Assembly: GCA_029747015.1 (NCBI GenBank)
Contig: JAKOGI010000121.1
Location: 621,501-685,500 of the forward strand
DNA length: 64,000 nt
Direction of reading: 5' to 3'
Source of the DNA: Carnegiea gigantea
Lineage: Eukaryota; Streptophyta; Magnoliopsida; Caryophyllales; Cactaceae
Shown: in pieces, positions 46,628 to 59,137 of the stretch
How the letters are laid out: each line of letters begins with the position of its first letter
Numbering within the stretch: the stretch's first letter is position 1
Position numbers and translations under genes: made by a program
The notes under the pieces: generated by a model
Databases searched by the model: none
What the model saw: the letters and a program-made list of their open reading frames with translations, nothing else
What the model was told of the DNA's origin: nothing

Positions 46628-48150
46628 TGTTGAAATATGAAAGTGGGTATTGCTTCACATTGGTAAAATGTATTGACTCTAGGAGTCACATAATGATTTT
46701 GATGATAACAAACAATGTGGATAATAATTATACATGAAATAGTCATTTGTTGAATATTTATGTTATTTGTCAGTTTCATATGCAACATTTTTATTGGTCC
46801 AATTCATTAAATTGGTTACGTGTCTGATTAATACATGGGCTTAATAGTTGAATAGTTTAAGTCTTGGACGAAAGTCCTGATTAATTATTAATGGAAGTGA
46901 TATGATAGAATATTGAGTTTCTATGGATATTTTTCTATACAATCTAAGTGAATAATATTAATGGATTTGATTGGATAAAATTATCTACCCTAATATGTGT
47001 TTATGGATAGAAAAATATGTGGGTATCATATAATATCTAAAGATATTATTTGATTGATATAATCTAGCCAATTCAAATTTGAAATTCAAATTTGAATATC
47101 ATACAAGATTAATTATGGATTGAATTATCTTGCATCAATATTATTTGATTTGATCTTGGTAAGATTCCACTAAATAAGATACAAGCTTAAATTGCAAAGT
47201 AATATCAAAAATGATACTTGAATTATCTTGCCGCACATTTTAAGAGATCACTAACTATCATGTGCAAGGAAGATATCCTGTGCAGCGTGGCTGATTTAAA
47301 GGGAAGATCAAATCAGAATGCTTAGCACAAAAGGAAATCAAATCAAAATCTGAAGAATATATTTCAAAGGCCTGAAATCAGATTTCAGAATATTCTGGCA
47401 GAAACTTCCATCTTAGCAGAATTAGAATTCACGACTTGCAAGGCTATAAATAATGATCGGAGCAATTGAGAAATCACTTGAGCTACACTTGCAAATTAAG
47501 GAGAGCTTACATCAAAATATATTAAGATAGTACTTTGAACTAGAACTTGCATATTGGTTTGATCACTACTTGTACTTATCTTTTGAGAAAAACTTCTTGT
47601 AAAAGAATCCTGTAACAAGTAAGTTGGGGAAGACTTACTTGAGTAGCTAAGTATTGGGTGGGCAATACTTAGTGAGTGATTTAACTTAAGTTACTTAGTT
47701 GAGTGGTAGATCGAGAGAGAGGTTCTCACGATTGAGTAATTAACCTTGAAGATGTTCAAGGAAGTCTTTGTTGAGTCGAGGGACTCGAGTGTGTAACTTC
47801 TTAAGTGAATAAGAAGTGGAGCGGTTCAAATCCTAAGGAAAGAAGAGCCTTAGGCGATGAATAACCCTGTTTGAAAGGACCAACATCGTAAAAATATCAT
47901 CGTGTTTTGTCTCACTTTTATTTCCGCATTTAACTTTTATAATTGCTTTAATTTTTGTTAATCACCCTATTCATCCCCCTCTAGGGTGATTTGACTAGCC
48001 TAGCTGAACTTTCAAAATGAAAAAAAAAAAAATATGAAAGTGAATGTTGTCCCACATTTATCAATATTAAAGGGTTTGAGCATACATATACGATTGTGAG
48101 CTACTGCACCCATTGTTAATTAGTTTCGGGTTGGAACCTTATTTGAACTT
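46628..48150 (+). mobile_element. TRIM-type LTR, split by a second LTR insertion
   Basis: TGTTGAAATATGAAAGTGGGTATTG (46628-46652) matches the start of the nested TRIM LTR at 28746. The match stops at 46670 and resumes at 48020 with ATATGAAAGTGAATGTTGTCCCACATT. It then continues through AAAGGGTTTGAGCATACATATA, GAGCTACTGCACCCATTG and GGTTGGAACCTTATTTGAACTT to about 48150. The interruption is the 1344-bp element at 46671-48014. No primer site or second LTR was recognised, so this may be a solo TRIM LTR. Confidence 0.7.
46671..48014 (+). mobile_element. Solo LTR (copia-type) nested in the TRIM LTR
   Basis: The insert begins TATTGACTCTAGGAGTCAC (the usual TG start is now TA). It ends CTAGGGTGATTTGACTAGCCTAGCTGAACTTTCA-like sequence, which is the reverse complement of the start of the minus-strand LTRs at 23048 and 44172. 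It is flanked by a perfect 5-bp duplication, AAATG (46666-46670 and 48015-48019). It is 1344 bp long with no pol sequence. Confidence 0.8.
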
Positions 48151-48288
48151 ATATGTCTGACTAATTTTGCTTCGAAGTCTTGATCCCAAAAAAAAAGGAA
48201 AAGTTGCTTCAAACTCTGTTCGGATAAATGGCGGAAAACAAAAACATGTCAGTTATGCTGATTGACTAGGTTGCTGAGACTTGATAAT

Positions 48289-48622
48289 GGCCCTGTTTGG
48301 CAAAGAGCTTTTTGAAAAGCTTTTTGGCCAAAAAAGCTTATTCGACCAAAATTAACTTTTTGACCAAGTAAAAAAGCTAATTTGGGTGTTTGGTAAAAGA
48401 GCTTTTTGGGTTCAAAAAGTTAATTTGAAAAGGCTAATTCCATGAGCTTTTTGGAAGAGCTTTTTGAAGAATTAGCTTTTGTCTCACAACTTTATCAGAA
48501 ATAGCTAATTTTACCAAACAGTTTTTCAACAAACAGCTAATTCAAACAGCTAACTCAAACAGCTAACAGCTAACAGCTAATACAAACAGTTAACAGCTAA
48601 CAGCTGTTTGCCAAACAAAGCC
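48289..48622. mobile_element. MITE with GGCCCTGTTTGGCAAA inverted repeats
   Basis: It starts GGCCCTGTTTGGCAAA and ends TTTGCCAAACAAAGCC, an almost perfect terminal inverted repeat. It is flanked by AAT on both sides (48286-48288 and 48623-48625). The interior has AAGCTTTTTGG repeats on the left and an AACAGCTAA repeat block on the right (about 48535-48610). It shares ends and the AACAGCTAA block with 17937-18824. Confidence 0.8.
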
Positions 48623-48625
48623 AAT

Positions 48626-49111
48626 ATTACCATTGAATGCCTCTTTCCAATTTCCAACGCTTGACTCTGTTACCATTCACCAGCCCCATATATTTGTGTT
48701 TCCCAGTCTCAGAACAATAAGAGTCTGGATTTGACTGAATCATGTTATGCCGAAGACTCATTCACAAGGAACACAACGCGTTTAATGCATGAATTCAGAG
48801 ATTTGGCTTTCACCTGCAAATATTTGCCCAGTCTTTCAGTACCGAAACCAAACCGAGTCAATATGTACAAAGAAATTCTCTGTCTCGTTTTTGTTCTCAT
48901 TTTTTCTAGCATGTACGTGCTTGTAAGGGGTGCACCCTGAAAAATGTACAAAATTTCTCCTGTGGTTTACAATATGTAGAAGAAACAAAAATACAGTGTA
49001 GAGCCTAAAAACTGGCCCTCTCTGTACAGAAACAAAAAGAATGAAACAAATAAAGAATACATCCATTTGGTCAGTGGTCTCTCCTAAATCACTAGCAACA
49101 TAACCCGGGAA
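48626..49111. other. Spacer 3' of the IQM gene
   Basis: It contains segments resembling 32705-33000: AATGCATGAATT.AGA..TTGGC and, near 48940-48980, TGAAAAAT.TACAAA..T..CTCCTGTGGTTT. It probably includes the 3' UTR of the IQM gene (minus strand). No poly-A signal was recognised with confidence. Confidence 0.45.
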
Positions 49112-51800
49112 TTACAAGGTGGGTTTTCTCTGTATGGACAGAGGGGAGGACTGCAATCTGTACTGCCCAGAAGTAAGACTTTGGTGTGATACAAGAGAGT
49201 TTGGGTTTGGTGTCGATGTCTTGGGACTCAGTCCGGCTCCCCGATAAGGAGCTGGAGAAAGCAACAGTTTCATTTGACAACGTAATGCACTTCGTGGAGA
49301 CAGGTTTACTTGCTCAAGAGCCCGGAATTGAAGCTCTGATGGATAATCCCTTACACAGCCTATTCGCGGCCCTGCCCCTGTCGTCCATTTGCAGGATAAT
49401 TGCTTTCCTAGCTGATACGACTTTGCTTCTTTATGAGAGTTGATTCTCTTCAAGATAGTTTCTGCCGGGATGATTTCCTCCTGGTCATGTTCTTCTTCAT
49501 CCAACCCGCCCTCTTTTTCTACTTGCTCGTCATCCACTTCAGATAATGAAGGCTCTTCTGCAGATGAATCATAACCATCATCATCGTAAGTCATATTTAC
49601 ATTGTGGTCAGCAACAGCGGGATCAGAAGTGGGATTTTCACTTTGCATCGTCGCCAACCAGTCATCTCTGCTTGGTATTTGAAGATGGCTGAGTTTTCTG
49701 CTAAAGCTGCTGCCAGCATTATCCTGCAAGACTGCAGTCTCGGATTCTGGTGCATCTTGTTTCTCATCTCCAGCAATGCTTTTGACAGTCCCCTCTGCCT
49801 CCTCCACCACAGCATTCTTCAGGGCCACTTCTTCTTCTGAGTTGTTTCTCAAGTGGAGACTGCTTCTTTGCTTCCCAACTGACCGCTCATCCTCGTCCAC
49901 TGGATCCATCTGAAACAGATCAGTACAGAATCCAATATGTTAGTACGCATGCTATCTCGTTTGGATATTGATAACTAGAACATCATCCAGCAGCAGTGAA
50001 TTTGTGTCCTCTTTCTTACCTTAACATCTGTCAGATCCACATTGTTTTCTCTGAGGAACAAGATAAATTCTTGAAAGTTTTCCGGTGTTGGTCTATAGTG
50101 GCCACTGTGAGGCCATACTGCCTGTTCATGAGAAAGAAACCAGCGCCATCAACACACACACACATAATATTCAATTTGATCCACAATACTACAAATACTT
50201 TAGGTCCTTACTTACCTTAAGGATGCCATTTTCGACCACTAGTCTCCCAGCAGCAGATGTGGCACCTCCAGCCAAGAAGCTAGAATGTTGAAATGTGCCT
50301 TTCTTCTTCTTCCCGACATACAATGCCTTGGACGTACTGAGCACAAATATCCACTTAGCGCGGGGCTCAGATGAGGTGTCAAGGAGCTCCCCACTTTGTT
50401 TGTAGAAGAACTTCCCGTCCTCAAAAGTAACTTCATAAGCCTTCCTTTCCATCTGTGAGAAGAAAGTCAGTAAGCACATAAATCCTTGTTCAATAATAAT
50501 AGAGCCTGGCATTTAAACACAATAGACAAAGAGCTTAGAAGTGAAGTGATGCTTACTGGTCCAAGATATTTGATACACTGTTGCTGAAGATTACATCTCG
50601 GGCATCTGTCAAGATTCAACTCTTTTCCCTCTCCAATATCAAGCCTGTATGTTCCAATCAACATAAGAATTTTCACAACGGGAAAGATTTTCATGACTGA
50701 AAACATACAGCTATGTTTTCACTAATCCAGCAAGTAGGGAAATTATTCGAAAGAGCTTTTACCAGTAAAAGAAGGGCTCTCTACTTTGAGACTCAAGCCA
50801 TTTAGCATAGTAGAAGTGGAGGTTATGCCCATATCGATGTCGAGGGTCAATCTGTTCCATACAAATAATAAGAAACAAGATTCAGAACAATGCCCTTTGG
50901 AGAGTTATTGAAAGAAACGGGTAGATTGAATTCTTTCACTATGATATGATACTTACTGCTTCCAACCAGTGTTGCAAAGCAAGCTTCCGTGCTTTCACAT
51001 TCTTCGACAAGCCTTTACCCACCTGCAGATCCAAGTGCACACTTTTGAGGCCAACAATTCAACAAAACATACATACATGATAAAGTCCACGGGTACAAAG
51101 AAAGATCAAGAAGCCGGTTTAGGATACATACTACTATTATTATCTTACCTTAGCAGCTCTAGTTTTAGCCCTGGACCAACGAGAAATGGCGGTCTCATGG
51201 TGTTCGACATCGAAGAATGATATAGAGCTATGCTTGAGTTCTGCAAAATCTAACAACTTCCACCTATTGCCAAACAAATATACACAGCATTAGTAAAACA
51301 AGCAATCCTGGATCCAAAGAAATAATAATAATGATAGTGAGGGTGACTTCTAACCATCTTTGTTCAACAAGAACAGCACAATCTGCAAGCTTTCTCCTGG
51401 TGCGGAAGCTCTTATAAACTTTCTGCAACTTTACAGCGGCCTCGTGTTTGGGTGATTGTGGAGGGGTTTGATGTGATCTTGTTTCCATACAAATACCATT
51501 CTCCTTTTCTAATTTACTTTGAGAAAGACAAGGGCTAACAACTGAGATAAGTGTGCCCATTTCTCTTTGTTTGAAGCTGACTGATCCTTCCACAATCATC
51601 TTCCCAGAATCCAAGGATTTCTTGATAATCACCATACCCTGTGATTCTGATTTTGATTCTGAATCATCTTTGAAACTGATGGATCGTTCTGGGGTCTTCA
51701 TTTCTTTATCTCCCAAACTCACAGATCTCACAATTATGGATTGCAACCCACTCTCAACATCATTATCACTGGCAAAAGGACATGAAAACGATATGCCCAT
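49112..51800 (-). CDS. IQM: IQM-family calmodulin-binding protein
   Basis: Plant-specific IQ-motif protein of the IQM1-IQM3 subgroup. Its members bind calmodulin independently of calcium and act in stress and developmental signalling. Coding exons: 51800-51355, 51263-51149, 51022-50957, 50851-50763, 50644-50557, 50452-50216, 50121-50020 and 49909-49112. All junctions are GT-AG and keep frame, giving about 646 residues. The IQ motif lies at about residues 121-140 ([19 protein letters not shown]). The conserved core follows: [102 protein letters not shown] and [18 protein letters not shown]. The last exon encodes an acidic, low-complexity tail followed by the [22 protein letters not shown] block. 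The ATG was chosen because MGISFSCPF is the usual start of this subgroup. The gene appears intact. Confidence 0.92.
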
Positions 51801-51821
51801 TATATTTCCCCTGCTGTTCCA

Positions 51822-52470
51822 CCTGATTTCAAATACCCAGTTAATTCCATTTCATTTTCATTGAACTTTAGCATCGAAATCCAAAAGGGCAAATCCAAAG
51901 TAGAAATGGTAATGCGATAGAGAATCAATCATACACGAAAAGCAACACACTTTCTGTCCCACAAAAACGTAATTCAAATACTCAGAATTTTCTCCATCAA
52001 ATCAGAACATAACACTGCAGATTCCAGATATATTCCGGATTATTTAAATCTGATAGATTAAATTATGGATTGGTGCCAACGACCATGCCAAACAATGCGA
52101 AGATTTCAATGCACTACAGATACCGACACCCATTTATCTAACTTCCAAGCATCCAAAATTCAGTAAACATAAGAACCCAAGAAGAATTAAACAGAGAAGA
52201 ACGCAAGGATAATGCAAGATTTACCTTGGAACCCGTTTGAGAGCAAACTAGAAGATGCACTTGAAGGCCAGATAACTGTTAAAAAAAATGGCGGGTTGTA
52301 TGTGTTATTATGTAAATATGGAAATTGGGAATTGGGAATTCAATGATCGGGAGCAACAAGATTAGGATTTTAGAGTTGGGTTTTCTATTTCTGATTGAAA
52401 TGAATGGATGGATTTCTTAAGAGGTAGAGACTAGAGAGAGATGCTTGGTAACAGTTTACAAAGAAGTTGC
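51822..52470 (-). other. 5' leader of the IQM gene with a probable leader intron
   Basis: On the minus strand a good donor, CCAAG|GTAAAT, lies at 52225/52224. A matching acceptor, AAATCAG|GTGG, lies at 51823/51822, just 22 bp before the start codon. This predicts a ~400-bp intron in the 5' UTR, a common arrangement in plant genes. The upstream leader exon is CT-rich on the minus strand (about 52420-52441, CTCTCTCTAGTCTCTACCTC). Confidence 0.55.
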
Positions 52471-52496
52471 AATGCAAATTGGATTGGTTGGTCCTT

Positions 52497-52508
52497 CAAA
52501 TATATAGG
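52497..52508 (-). promoter_or_regulatory. Probable TATA box of the IQM gene
   Basis: The minus strand reads CCCTATATATTTGAAGG about 60 bp upstream of the CT-rich leader start. The motif and its spacing to the leader fit a TATA box. Confidence 0.5.
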
Positions 52509-52763
52509 GAAGGCTGAAAGAGAGGGAGGTGGGTCAGACGGTCATACCGAACACGTGGATTGGACTAGGGGAGGTCACTGCCTCACTGGTACGGTTTTTT
52601 TTTTTTTTTTTTGGTTGCCCTTTTTGTAGTCCTTCTCGTTTACTTGGTTGGTAATTCAAAATTTCAAACTATACTCTTAAAACTCAAAAGTACGTATTTT
52701 TTGGAAAAAATTAAAAAAAAGGAGGAGAAAGCATGTACTCTTCTAATTAATGTTGGATATTGT

Positions 52764-53070
52764 GGATCTGTTCTTATTGTCGAAAAATTTGAGTTGATAA
52801 ACAGATAAAATTGATTGCGATTGGTAGAAATATAGTGAAATAAGTTGAAGTGGGTATTTTTTTTATTGAAGTAGATTGAAATTGGCTGAAGTGGGTTGAA
52901 GCGAGTTAATTTTTTTTGTATAATTGATAGAAATTGGTTAAAATAGTAGGGAGTGAGTCGAAATTAGTTGAAGTGAGTATTTTTTTATTGAAGTTGGTTG
53001 AAATAAGTTGATATGGGTTGAAATTGATTGAGGTTGGTAAATTTGAATTTATCAATGAAAAAAACAAGCC
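52764..53070 (-). mobile_element. Degraded Tourist-like MITE (third copy)
   Basis: The left end GGATCTGTTCTTATTGT and the interior (repeated TTGAAGTGGGTTGAA, TTGAAATTGGT phrases) are the reverse complement of the MITEs at 61941 and 62335. The right end reads GGTAAATTTGAATTTATCAATGAAAAAAACAAGCC. The terminal bases and target duplication are eroded. Confidence 0.6.
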
Positions 53071-53770
53071 TACGTTAAGTAAGAGCTTTATTTATATCGT
53101 ATAATATTGATTCGAGGGGTATGTCCTAAAAACTGTTATTACTGTAAAATGATGTGGTATCTGATGTTACTATGATCAAGGTGATAACACTAAGTGGAGT
53201 ATATTTTGAAATTCTAATAGAGGATGGGTTAATAGTATATTCAGATTAAGAAAAATGTTTGAGTCAGTTTTAGGTAAACTTGATTTTTTTGGGGGGGTAT
53301 TATGTAGATATATAATTTTTGGCCAAAGAGTAATTAAGCGTTGAAATAATTAAAAGAAAAATAAAATAATGGGGATATGCAGATATATGATGCACGTAGC
53401 TGACGCATATATATATATAACATTATGATACGAATATGACACGATATGGACACATGATACATTAATGTTTAAAAATTTAGAACACAGACACGATATGGAC
53501 AATTGTTAAAGTCTTCAAAATTAAATTAAAACTATGAATTTATAGAGGTTTTTTTTTTAAAAATGTAATAAAAGTGAAACACATCCTTGAAAGTCAAACA
53601 GTAAAACCTACGAGTTACTCTTATTATGGAAGCTCAAAAATATAATCCTTAATCTAAGATTGTAGTAATACTTAAGTTGTTTTTGATTAGAGAAAAGTGA
53701 TAATTAAGTGCTGAAGATATTTAAATGATACAAATCGTATTCGTGGATAACAAATGTCCTTAAAACTCCT

Positions 53771-53795
53771 CATCTCCTCTCTCTCTCTCTCTCTC
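53771..53795. repeat. (CT)n microsatellite
   Basis: About 11-12 CT units. Confidence 0.9.
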
Positions 53796-54454
53796 GGAGG
53801 GGCACTTGGCCACCTTCCTGTACTATATAGTAAGGCGACTGCTATCAGTCATAATCGCGGGTGGTAAGTCGAAATTTTCTTAGTTTTTAACATCTTAATT
53901 AGTTAATAGGGTATTTATTGGTAGTTCTAATAGCTTTTCAATAATTTTTTTATGTGCTATGTGAGAGTTAGGGTATTTGTTTTCGATGTCGATTTTGTCT
54001 TCTCACCTTGGTGGGAGTTTGTTCTCTTGCCTTTGTGCGAGCTTTTCTTCTCACATCAGTGTGCAATTTTCATAGATCTAAAGATATGAAGTTGTGGAAG
54101 AATACTAATGGATTTTATTGTATGAGATTTGTTTCTTTTAGTTAGGGGATGAATCAACAATAGAATTTTTTATAGTTTCATTACGATGATCTTCATTTCA
54201 AGTTTAACCTATCACATCAAGATATCTACTATTTCAAGGAGTTATACTATAGCTTGCCGTCATTTGGGAACGCATAAAGATGTTGAAGGACACGAATAGC
54301 GTGGCCAGAAGGATCTTACAGGTTTTGAACTGATGGACAGTATATTTACCATTAACTTTTTAGAGATGAGTATTTTTCTTGATATTTTAGATTTATTCTT
54401 ATTATATGATTTCATCATAGGTGCCATAGGACTTTTCATTAGTGAATTCCATTT

Positions 54455-54479
54455 GATATATATATATATATATAATATA

Positions 54480-54532
<53 letters not shown>
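54455..54532. repeat. (TA)n microsatellite
   Basis: Two TA runs separated by a short AATATAG interruption. Confidence 0.95.
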
Positions 54533-54534
<2 letters not shown>

Positions 54535-56802
54535 AAATAGAAACAACGACAGAGTTATATCAATGGGTTTTGGATGCTGATAATCTAAACTAGTGGGGGT
54601 TCGAATGCTAACAATTTGACATGGAAAAATAACTTTGAACAGTACATGATCTTTTGAGGTATTTATTTTCAATAGTATGGACGTAATTTTAGATTTTATT
54701 TTTTAGGAAACTTGAACTTCGACATGAATGCATGCAACTTAAATTTCATATGTCTGTGTTATTTTAAGAGGCAATATTATTTGGTGTTACCTGAAAAATA
54801 CAATCTAAAATCACCATTGCACTATATTGAAAATAAATACCTCAAAAAGTCAGATTATTCAGAGCAATTTTTTCAGGTTAGATTATTGACTTCTAAATCC
54901 TCCATTGTTCATATTATTGGCGTCCAAAAACCCAATATTAACTATATAATTTGATATTCCTAAAAATAATAGAACAAAAGACCAACTCAAAACATCGTTA
55001 ATTTCCATCTTACATGGTTGGGTTTGTGTGTCTAACATGTGTGTGCTGCACATTTTTTAAGTTTTTTATTTGTCAAATATATGTCATACACGAGTTTCGG
55101 TACCATGTCCGTATCCAACACATATCCACACAACAAACGGCACTCGTAAGACATGTTTGTGCTTCATAGATGTAGATCCTTTAATCCGTGCTTTATATAA
55201 AAAGTCATTACCTCAACTAAATTGGTATGATATGAACGGTATTTAACTTGCTAACTTCATGTCATTTAGAGCATAATTATTTTGACTTTGAGCTGAAGAA
55301 TCACATCAAACGCTGCATTTCACCATCGTCTGGGAAGGTACTTCAATCGGGTAATTAATCAAATCACATTAAATGTTTGTAGATGTAAAACTGTTTATAT
55401 CTAAATTCAGAAAATACAGTATATGTATAGTTTTTTGCCAAGCTACACTACATGTAATTTCTTGATACTAGTATACGTTAAGAGAATAAAAAAATTTTAA
55501 AAAAATTATTACCCTCTATCCCGTATTGATAGCCAATTGTAGGGAATATGTCAAAATAATTATTAATGTGTTTATATTGTGGAAATAGATTTTCAACCAA
55601 TACAAATAATATTAACTTTTTAAAAATACAAACTTTGACAATAATATAGAACTAAGAAATAGATATTTTTGAGAATGAACATAAGGTGCAGGGAGTGTTT
55701 TTTTTTCCTTTTCCCCCTAAAGCTAAAAACGACACATAATCCAATGTACAACGCCGTATATTTTGCTCCAATGGAATATCAAATTTTAATAGGTCAATAA
55801 CTTTGGCTCCAAACCCAGGCAAAGATCGTTTCGCTTTCGGGTGCGTCGTGTGTACCAAGCATATGACCTTTCCATTTCTTTACCTGTCGGTGAAATTTCT
55901 GCATAAAACCCGTAGAATTGCCACGAAAAGTACGTTTATTTGTCCTTTTGGTATATGCTACTTTTTCCCTCTTAGAGCACATGCAAAATCAATATTCTTT
56001 CTTTTTTTTTGGGGATCAAACCGTCCAAATCAATGTCATGGCTTGAAATGGCGTGAGTTTTAATCCCTACCTGTGTTACGGTGCCAACAACATTTGGATT
56101 AAACTTCCAACCGGTTGTCTGATGCATTTTTCTAACTTCTAGAGCTTTAGATTTAAGTTTTAATGTTCGGTTCAAGTTTACAATAGAGTAGCATGAATCA
56201 TTTTAGAATTTTAGTTGGAATATTTTATTTTTAAATAATTTTTAAAAACTAATAGCATTAGTCATATAAAAATCAAAATTTTAAAAACAATAATGCTAAC
56301 ATATCAGTTGCTTATTTCTTTTTTCTCTTTATAGAAGTCATTTAAGACACTCTTACCTATTATAATTTTAAATCACAAATTAATTTAATTTTATTTTTTA
56401 ATTGAAGTTTTAACAAATGTTTGAGAGTCACACCTCAGCATTCGTGTTTGATTGTGTGTACATGTATATGTATATGTATGTGTGTGTATACAGACAGAGA
56501 TAGTTGACGCCTCAATGAGCTATATTGAATATAATTCCTACTATTTTATATTGATACTAGGATATACCGATTACTGCAAAGTAACAGCCATAGTGTATCG
56601 TCTATAAATGTGGCATTGATTAATCTGTACCATCATATTTATTATCGTTATTTGAATAGAAATCTACTTTTATATGTTATAAATTTTAATTAGTTCAATA
56701 AGACCTAAACATAATCCGGTAGCATTTTTTGGTTTAAAGATTGTTTCATAAAAGTGAGTCACAAAAGCGGAAAAAAGAAAACATCTCCCCAAAATTTGGA
56801 CG

Positions 56803-56834
56803 CCCCCCCCCCCCCCAAAAAAAAAAAAAAAAAA
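56803..56834. repeat. Homopolymer C-run followed by A-run
   Basis: 14 consecutive C then about 18 A. Such a junction is prone to sequencing error, so its exact length should not be trusted. Confidence 0.9.
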
Positions 56835-58011
56835 CCAAGCGCCATAATTTGCGAGAACTATCCTACTGTCTACTGACTACCCTCCCCGGCGACACCCAAT
56901 CCGGCAATATCCTCCCTCCTGAGTTTTTCTAGTTTGGGTCAGCTCAGCACTCGTTTGCTGAAGCCCAAGGACGGTGACCGACGCCAGAAACACGAGGGTA
57001 GGCCGGTAGGGGAACTTCTTGTCAGACAGTAAGGCTGACAACGCTGGGAATTGGATGAAGGGGTTTGATTCATAGTTCACCACTCTTAGTGTATTTTCAT
57101 GCAACCTTTGTTCTTTGAGAATTTGATTGAATTATTGGCAACTGTTGGGATCCAAATAACAAAGAAACTAACTTTCTCCACATTTATCAAAATCTTGTAA
57201 ACTTATAAGATATTTTAAATCTATTAAAATATTATAATTAACTATTGAGATTAAATAGTACCACATGTACTCCCGAAATTGCAACAGTTACTATAACTGT
57301 TGCGATTATCATAGTGTGATAATTAAACTAGCCAGTGATCAAACATTAGGTTATAACTTGGTTTAAGGATAACTTGGAGCATAATTTAATTTTTGAATTT
57401 TATAAGTTTAGCACTAGTTAAAGCTGAATCAAAATTCAAAATTTTACTAATCTAACTCTTACCTTGCAAGTTTCCTTAATTATGTTTCAAAATGTATAGA
57501 CCGTATAAGTCAAATGAATAGAAGTCATGGTGGGATGGAAATTCCACCTCAATTCAAGGAGTTTTGTTTAGAACTTGACCCCGTCCTAATCCCTTGCTTG
57601 TATGTTGTCATGTATTATGCAATCTCAACTTCAAAAGCCAACTACTCGTACAATTGCTTGGACCGACTTGCAAGTTACTTCATATATTAAGACCCAGTAA
57701 ATGTCTTAGCTTAGTCATTTGATAAAATAAAAATGTTTTAGTCATTGAATCATTCGATGTAACGCCATAATATAATTAATTAAGGACAACCAAAACAACT
57801 CCAAACAGGAAAAAAAAAAAAAAATTAAGGGACCAATATGAAATTCAGAATATGTGTGCTAACATGGAGACCATTAGACAAATGCCGAGGCTTTCTAGTT
57901 AGACTGCTTGAGCACAATGACAATGCTTCTATTTTTTTTTTTAAGAGAATAAAGATTTAATTAATTCAAAGCAATATACTTTATCATCATCATTATTACT
58001 ACTATTGCTAC

Positions 58012-58013
58012 TA

Positions 58014-58066
<53 letters not shown>
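58012..58066. repeat. (ATT)n microsatellite
   Basis: About 17 ATT units, with mixed trinucleotides just before. Confidence 0.95.
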
Positions 58067-58067
<1 letters not shown>

Positions 58068-58265
58068 AGGTGATGATAAATGTCTTATCATAAAACGCTT
58101 ATTTAGTCTAATTAACCTGAGTTAAAACTTTGAGTCTTAAAATTGAGATCTTTTAATATTTTCTTTAGATATATTGACCTTGATATGTGTTAATCAATTT
58201 CTCATTGCCAGTGACATGTGGCTTTCTCCATGTGTTAGCTTCAGAAGTAGGAGCTGCCATTTAAT

Positions 58266-58368
58266 TAGGGATGACAATGGAGCAGAGAATCTCCGCCTCC
58301 ATCGGGGCCCTGCCTCGCATTGGGGAGAAATCCCCGTCCTCAATGAAGATGGGGACGGGAATGGGGAC
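58266..58368 (+). mobile_element. Terminal fragment of a hAT-type MITE
   Basis: TAGGGATGACAATGGAGC begins a GC-rich block with inverted CCCCGTCC/GGGGACGG and CTCCGCC segments. This is the form of a common plant hAT MITE terminus. The block runs straight into a TA microsatellite, and no right-hand terminus or 8-bp duplication was found. Confidence 0.5.
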
Positions 58369-58384
58369 ATATATATATATATAT

Positions 58385-58469
<85 letters not shown>
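58369..58469. repeat. (TA)n microsatellite
   Basis: About 100 bp of TA with small CATACA and ATAATAAT interruptions, abutting the hAT-like fragment. Confidence 0.95.
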
Positions 58470-58473
<4 letters not shown>

Positions 58474-58873
58474 CAAAGCATATCTTCCTTATTTTTTTGA
58501 CACATGTTAATATCATAAAATTTTCTAAAATAATTAATATTTCTTTAATTTTAAAAAAATATGATTAGTTCCTTAAATTAATGTTGTCATAATTAATGTC
58601 ATCTCAAAAATAAGAAAATCATACCCCATATATCAGGACCTATTAAATATGTAAAATTTTCTTTTCAAAAAAAAATAAAAAGTTATGTAGAGAAAAGTCA
58701 ACCGATAAAATCATAAGATTCAGTTTTATATAGATGACATACTTTGATATATAATTGCATGTGATAATATGAAAATTTTATTTGTCAACATGGTATAAGA
58801 TGATTTTGTAGAACAAGGTGGCTTTTTTGACATTGTTTTTTTTATTTTTGTCCATTGGGTAATGCAAGAGACA

Positions 58874-59137
58874 TTACATAACTCGATATCTAATCTGCCT
58901 AGCTACATTTATAGTCATCTGCAATTGATCCATATTTACCTTCTGAAATAAACAATACAAAAAGCAGTGCTTGACAGCAAGACATTGCTCCAAAAATAGG
59001 CAAATATCGACTAGAGGATCATCTGCCTGGCTTATGGATCTTATTAATACTGTACTATTTGTCCAGATTTCGATTGTCGACCATCCTTGTTGAATAGCGA
59101 GGGTTAGCACATTTTCTGCAACTATAGCTATGACCTC
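58874..59137 (-). pseudogene. RNase H-like (RVT_3) fragment
   Basis: The minus-strand frame reads EVIAIVAENVLTLAIQQGWSTIEIWTNSTVLIRSI... and ends near VNMDQLQMTINVARQIRYRVM. The A(E)xxALxxAxxxGW...(V/I)E(V/I)xxDSxxL pattern is that of the plant RNase H-like domain found in LINE ORF2 and in small stand-alone proteins. The acidic residue expected in the 'xxDS' position is Asn here. The upstream half of the domain is missing and no start is convincing. It is probably a decayed LINE 3' fragment. Confidence 0.5.

Larger units (their letters stand above)
53071..58265. other. Gene-poor AT-rich region
   Basis: No supported gene. It includes a CT run (53771-53795), a TA run (54455-54532), a C-run then A-run (56803-56834) and an ATT run (58012-58066). 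53410-53520 and 55085-55165 each hold ACACGATATGGACA-like or TACCATGTCCGTATCC-like phrases that may be related. The GC-richer patch at 56870-57060 has an open minus-strand frame (57104-56877, reading NPFIQFPALSALL...) of unknown identity. The ORFs at 55652-56175 lack recognisable domains. Confidence 0.4.

Noticed and set aside
49186..49840. Plus-strand ORFs opposite the last IQM exon
   Set aside because: Antisense shadows of the IQM coding exon.
53390..55190. Possible large transposon bounded by ACACGATATGGACA-like phrases
   Set aside because: The two phrases (near 53420-53510 and 55085-55165) are only loosely similar. No terminal inverted repeat or target duplication could be identified.
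58174..58505. ORFs crossing the TA microsatellite
   Set aside because: Open only because TA repeats lack stops in those frames.
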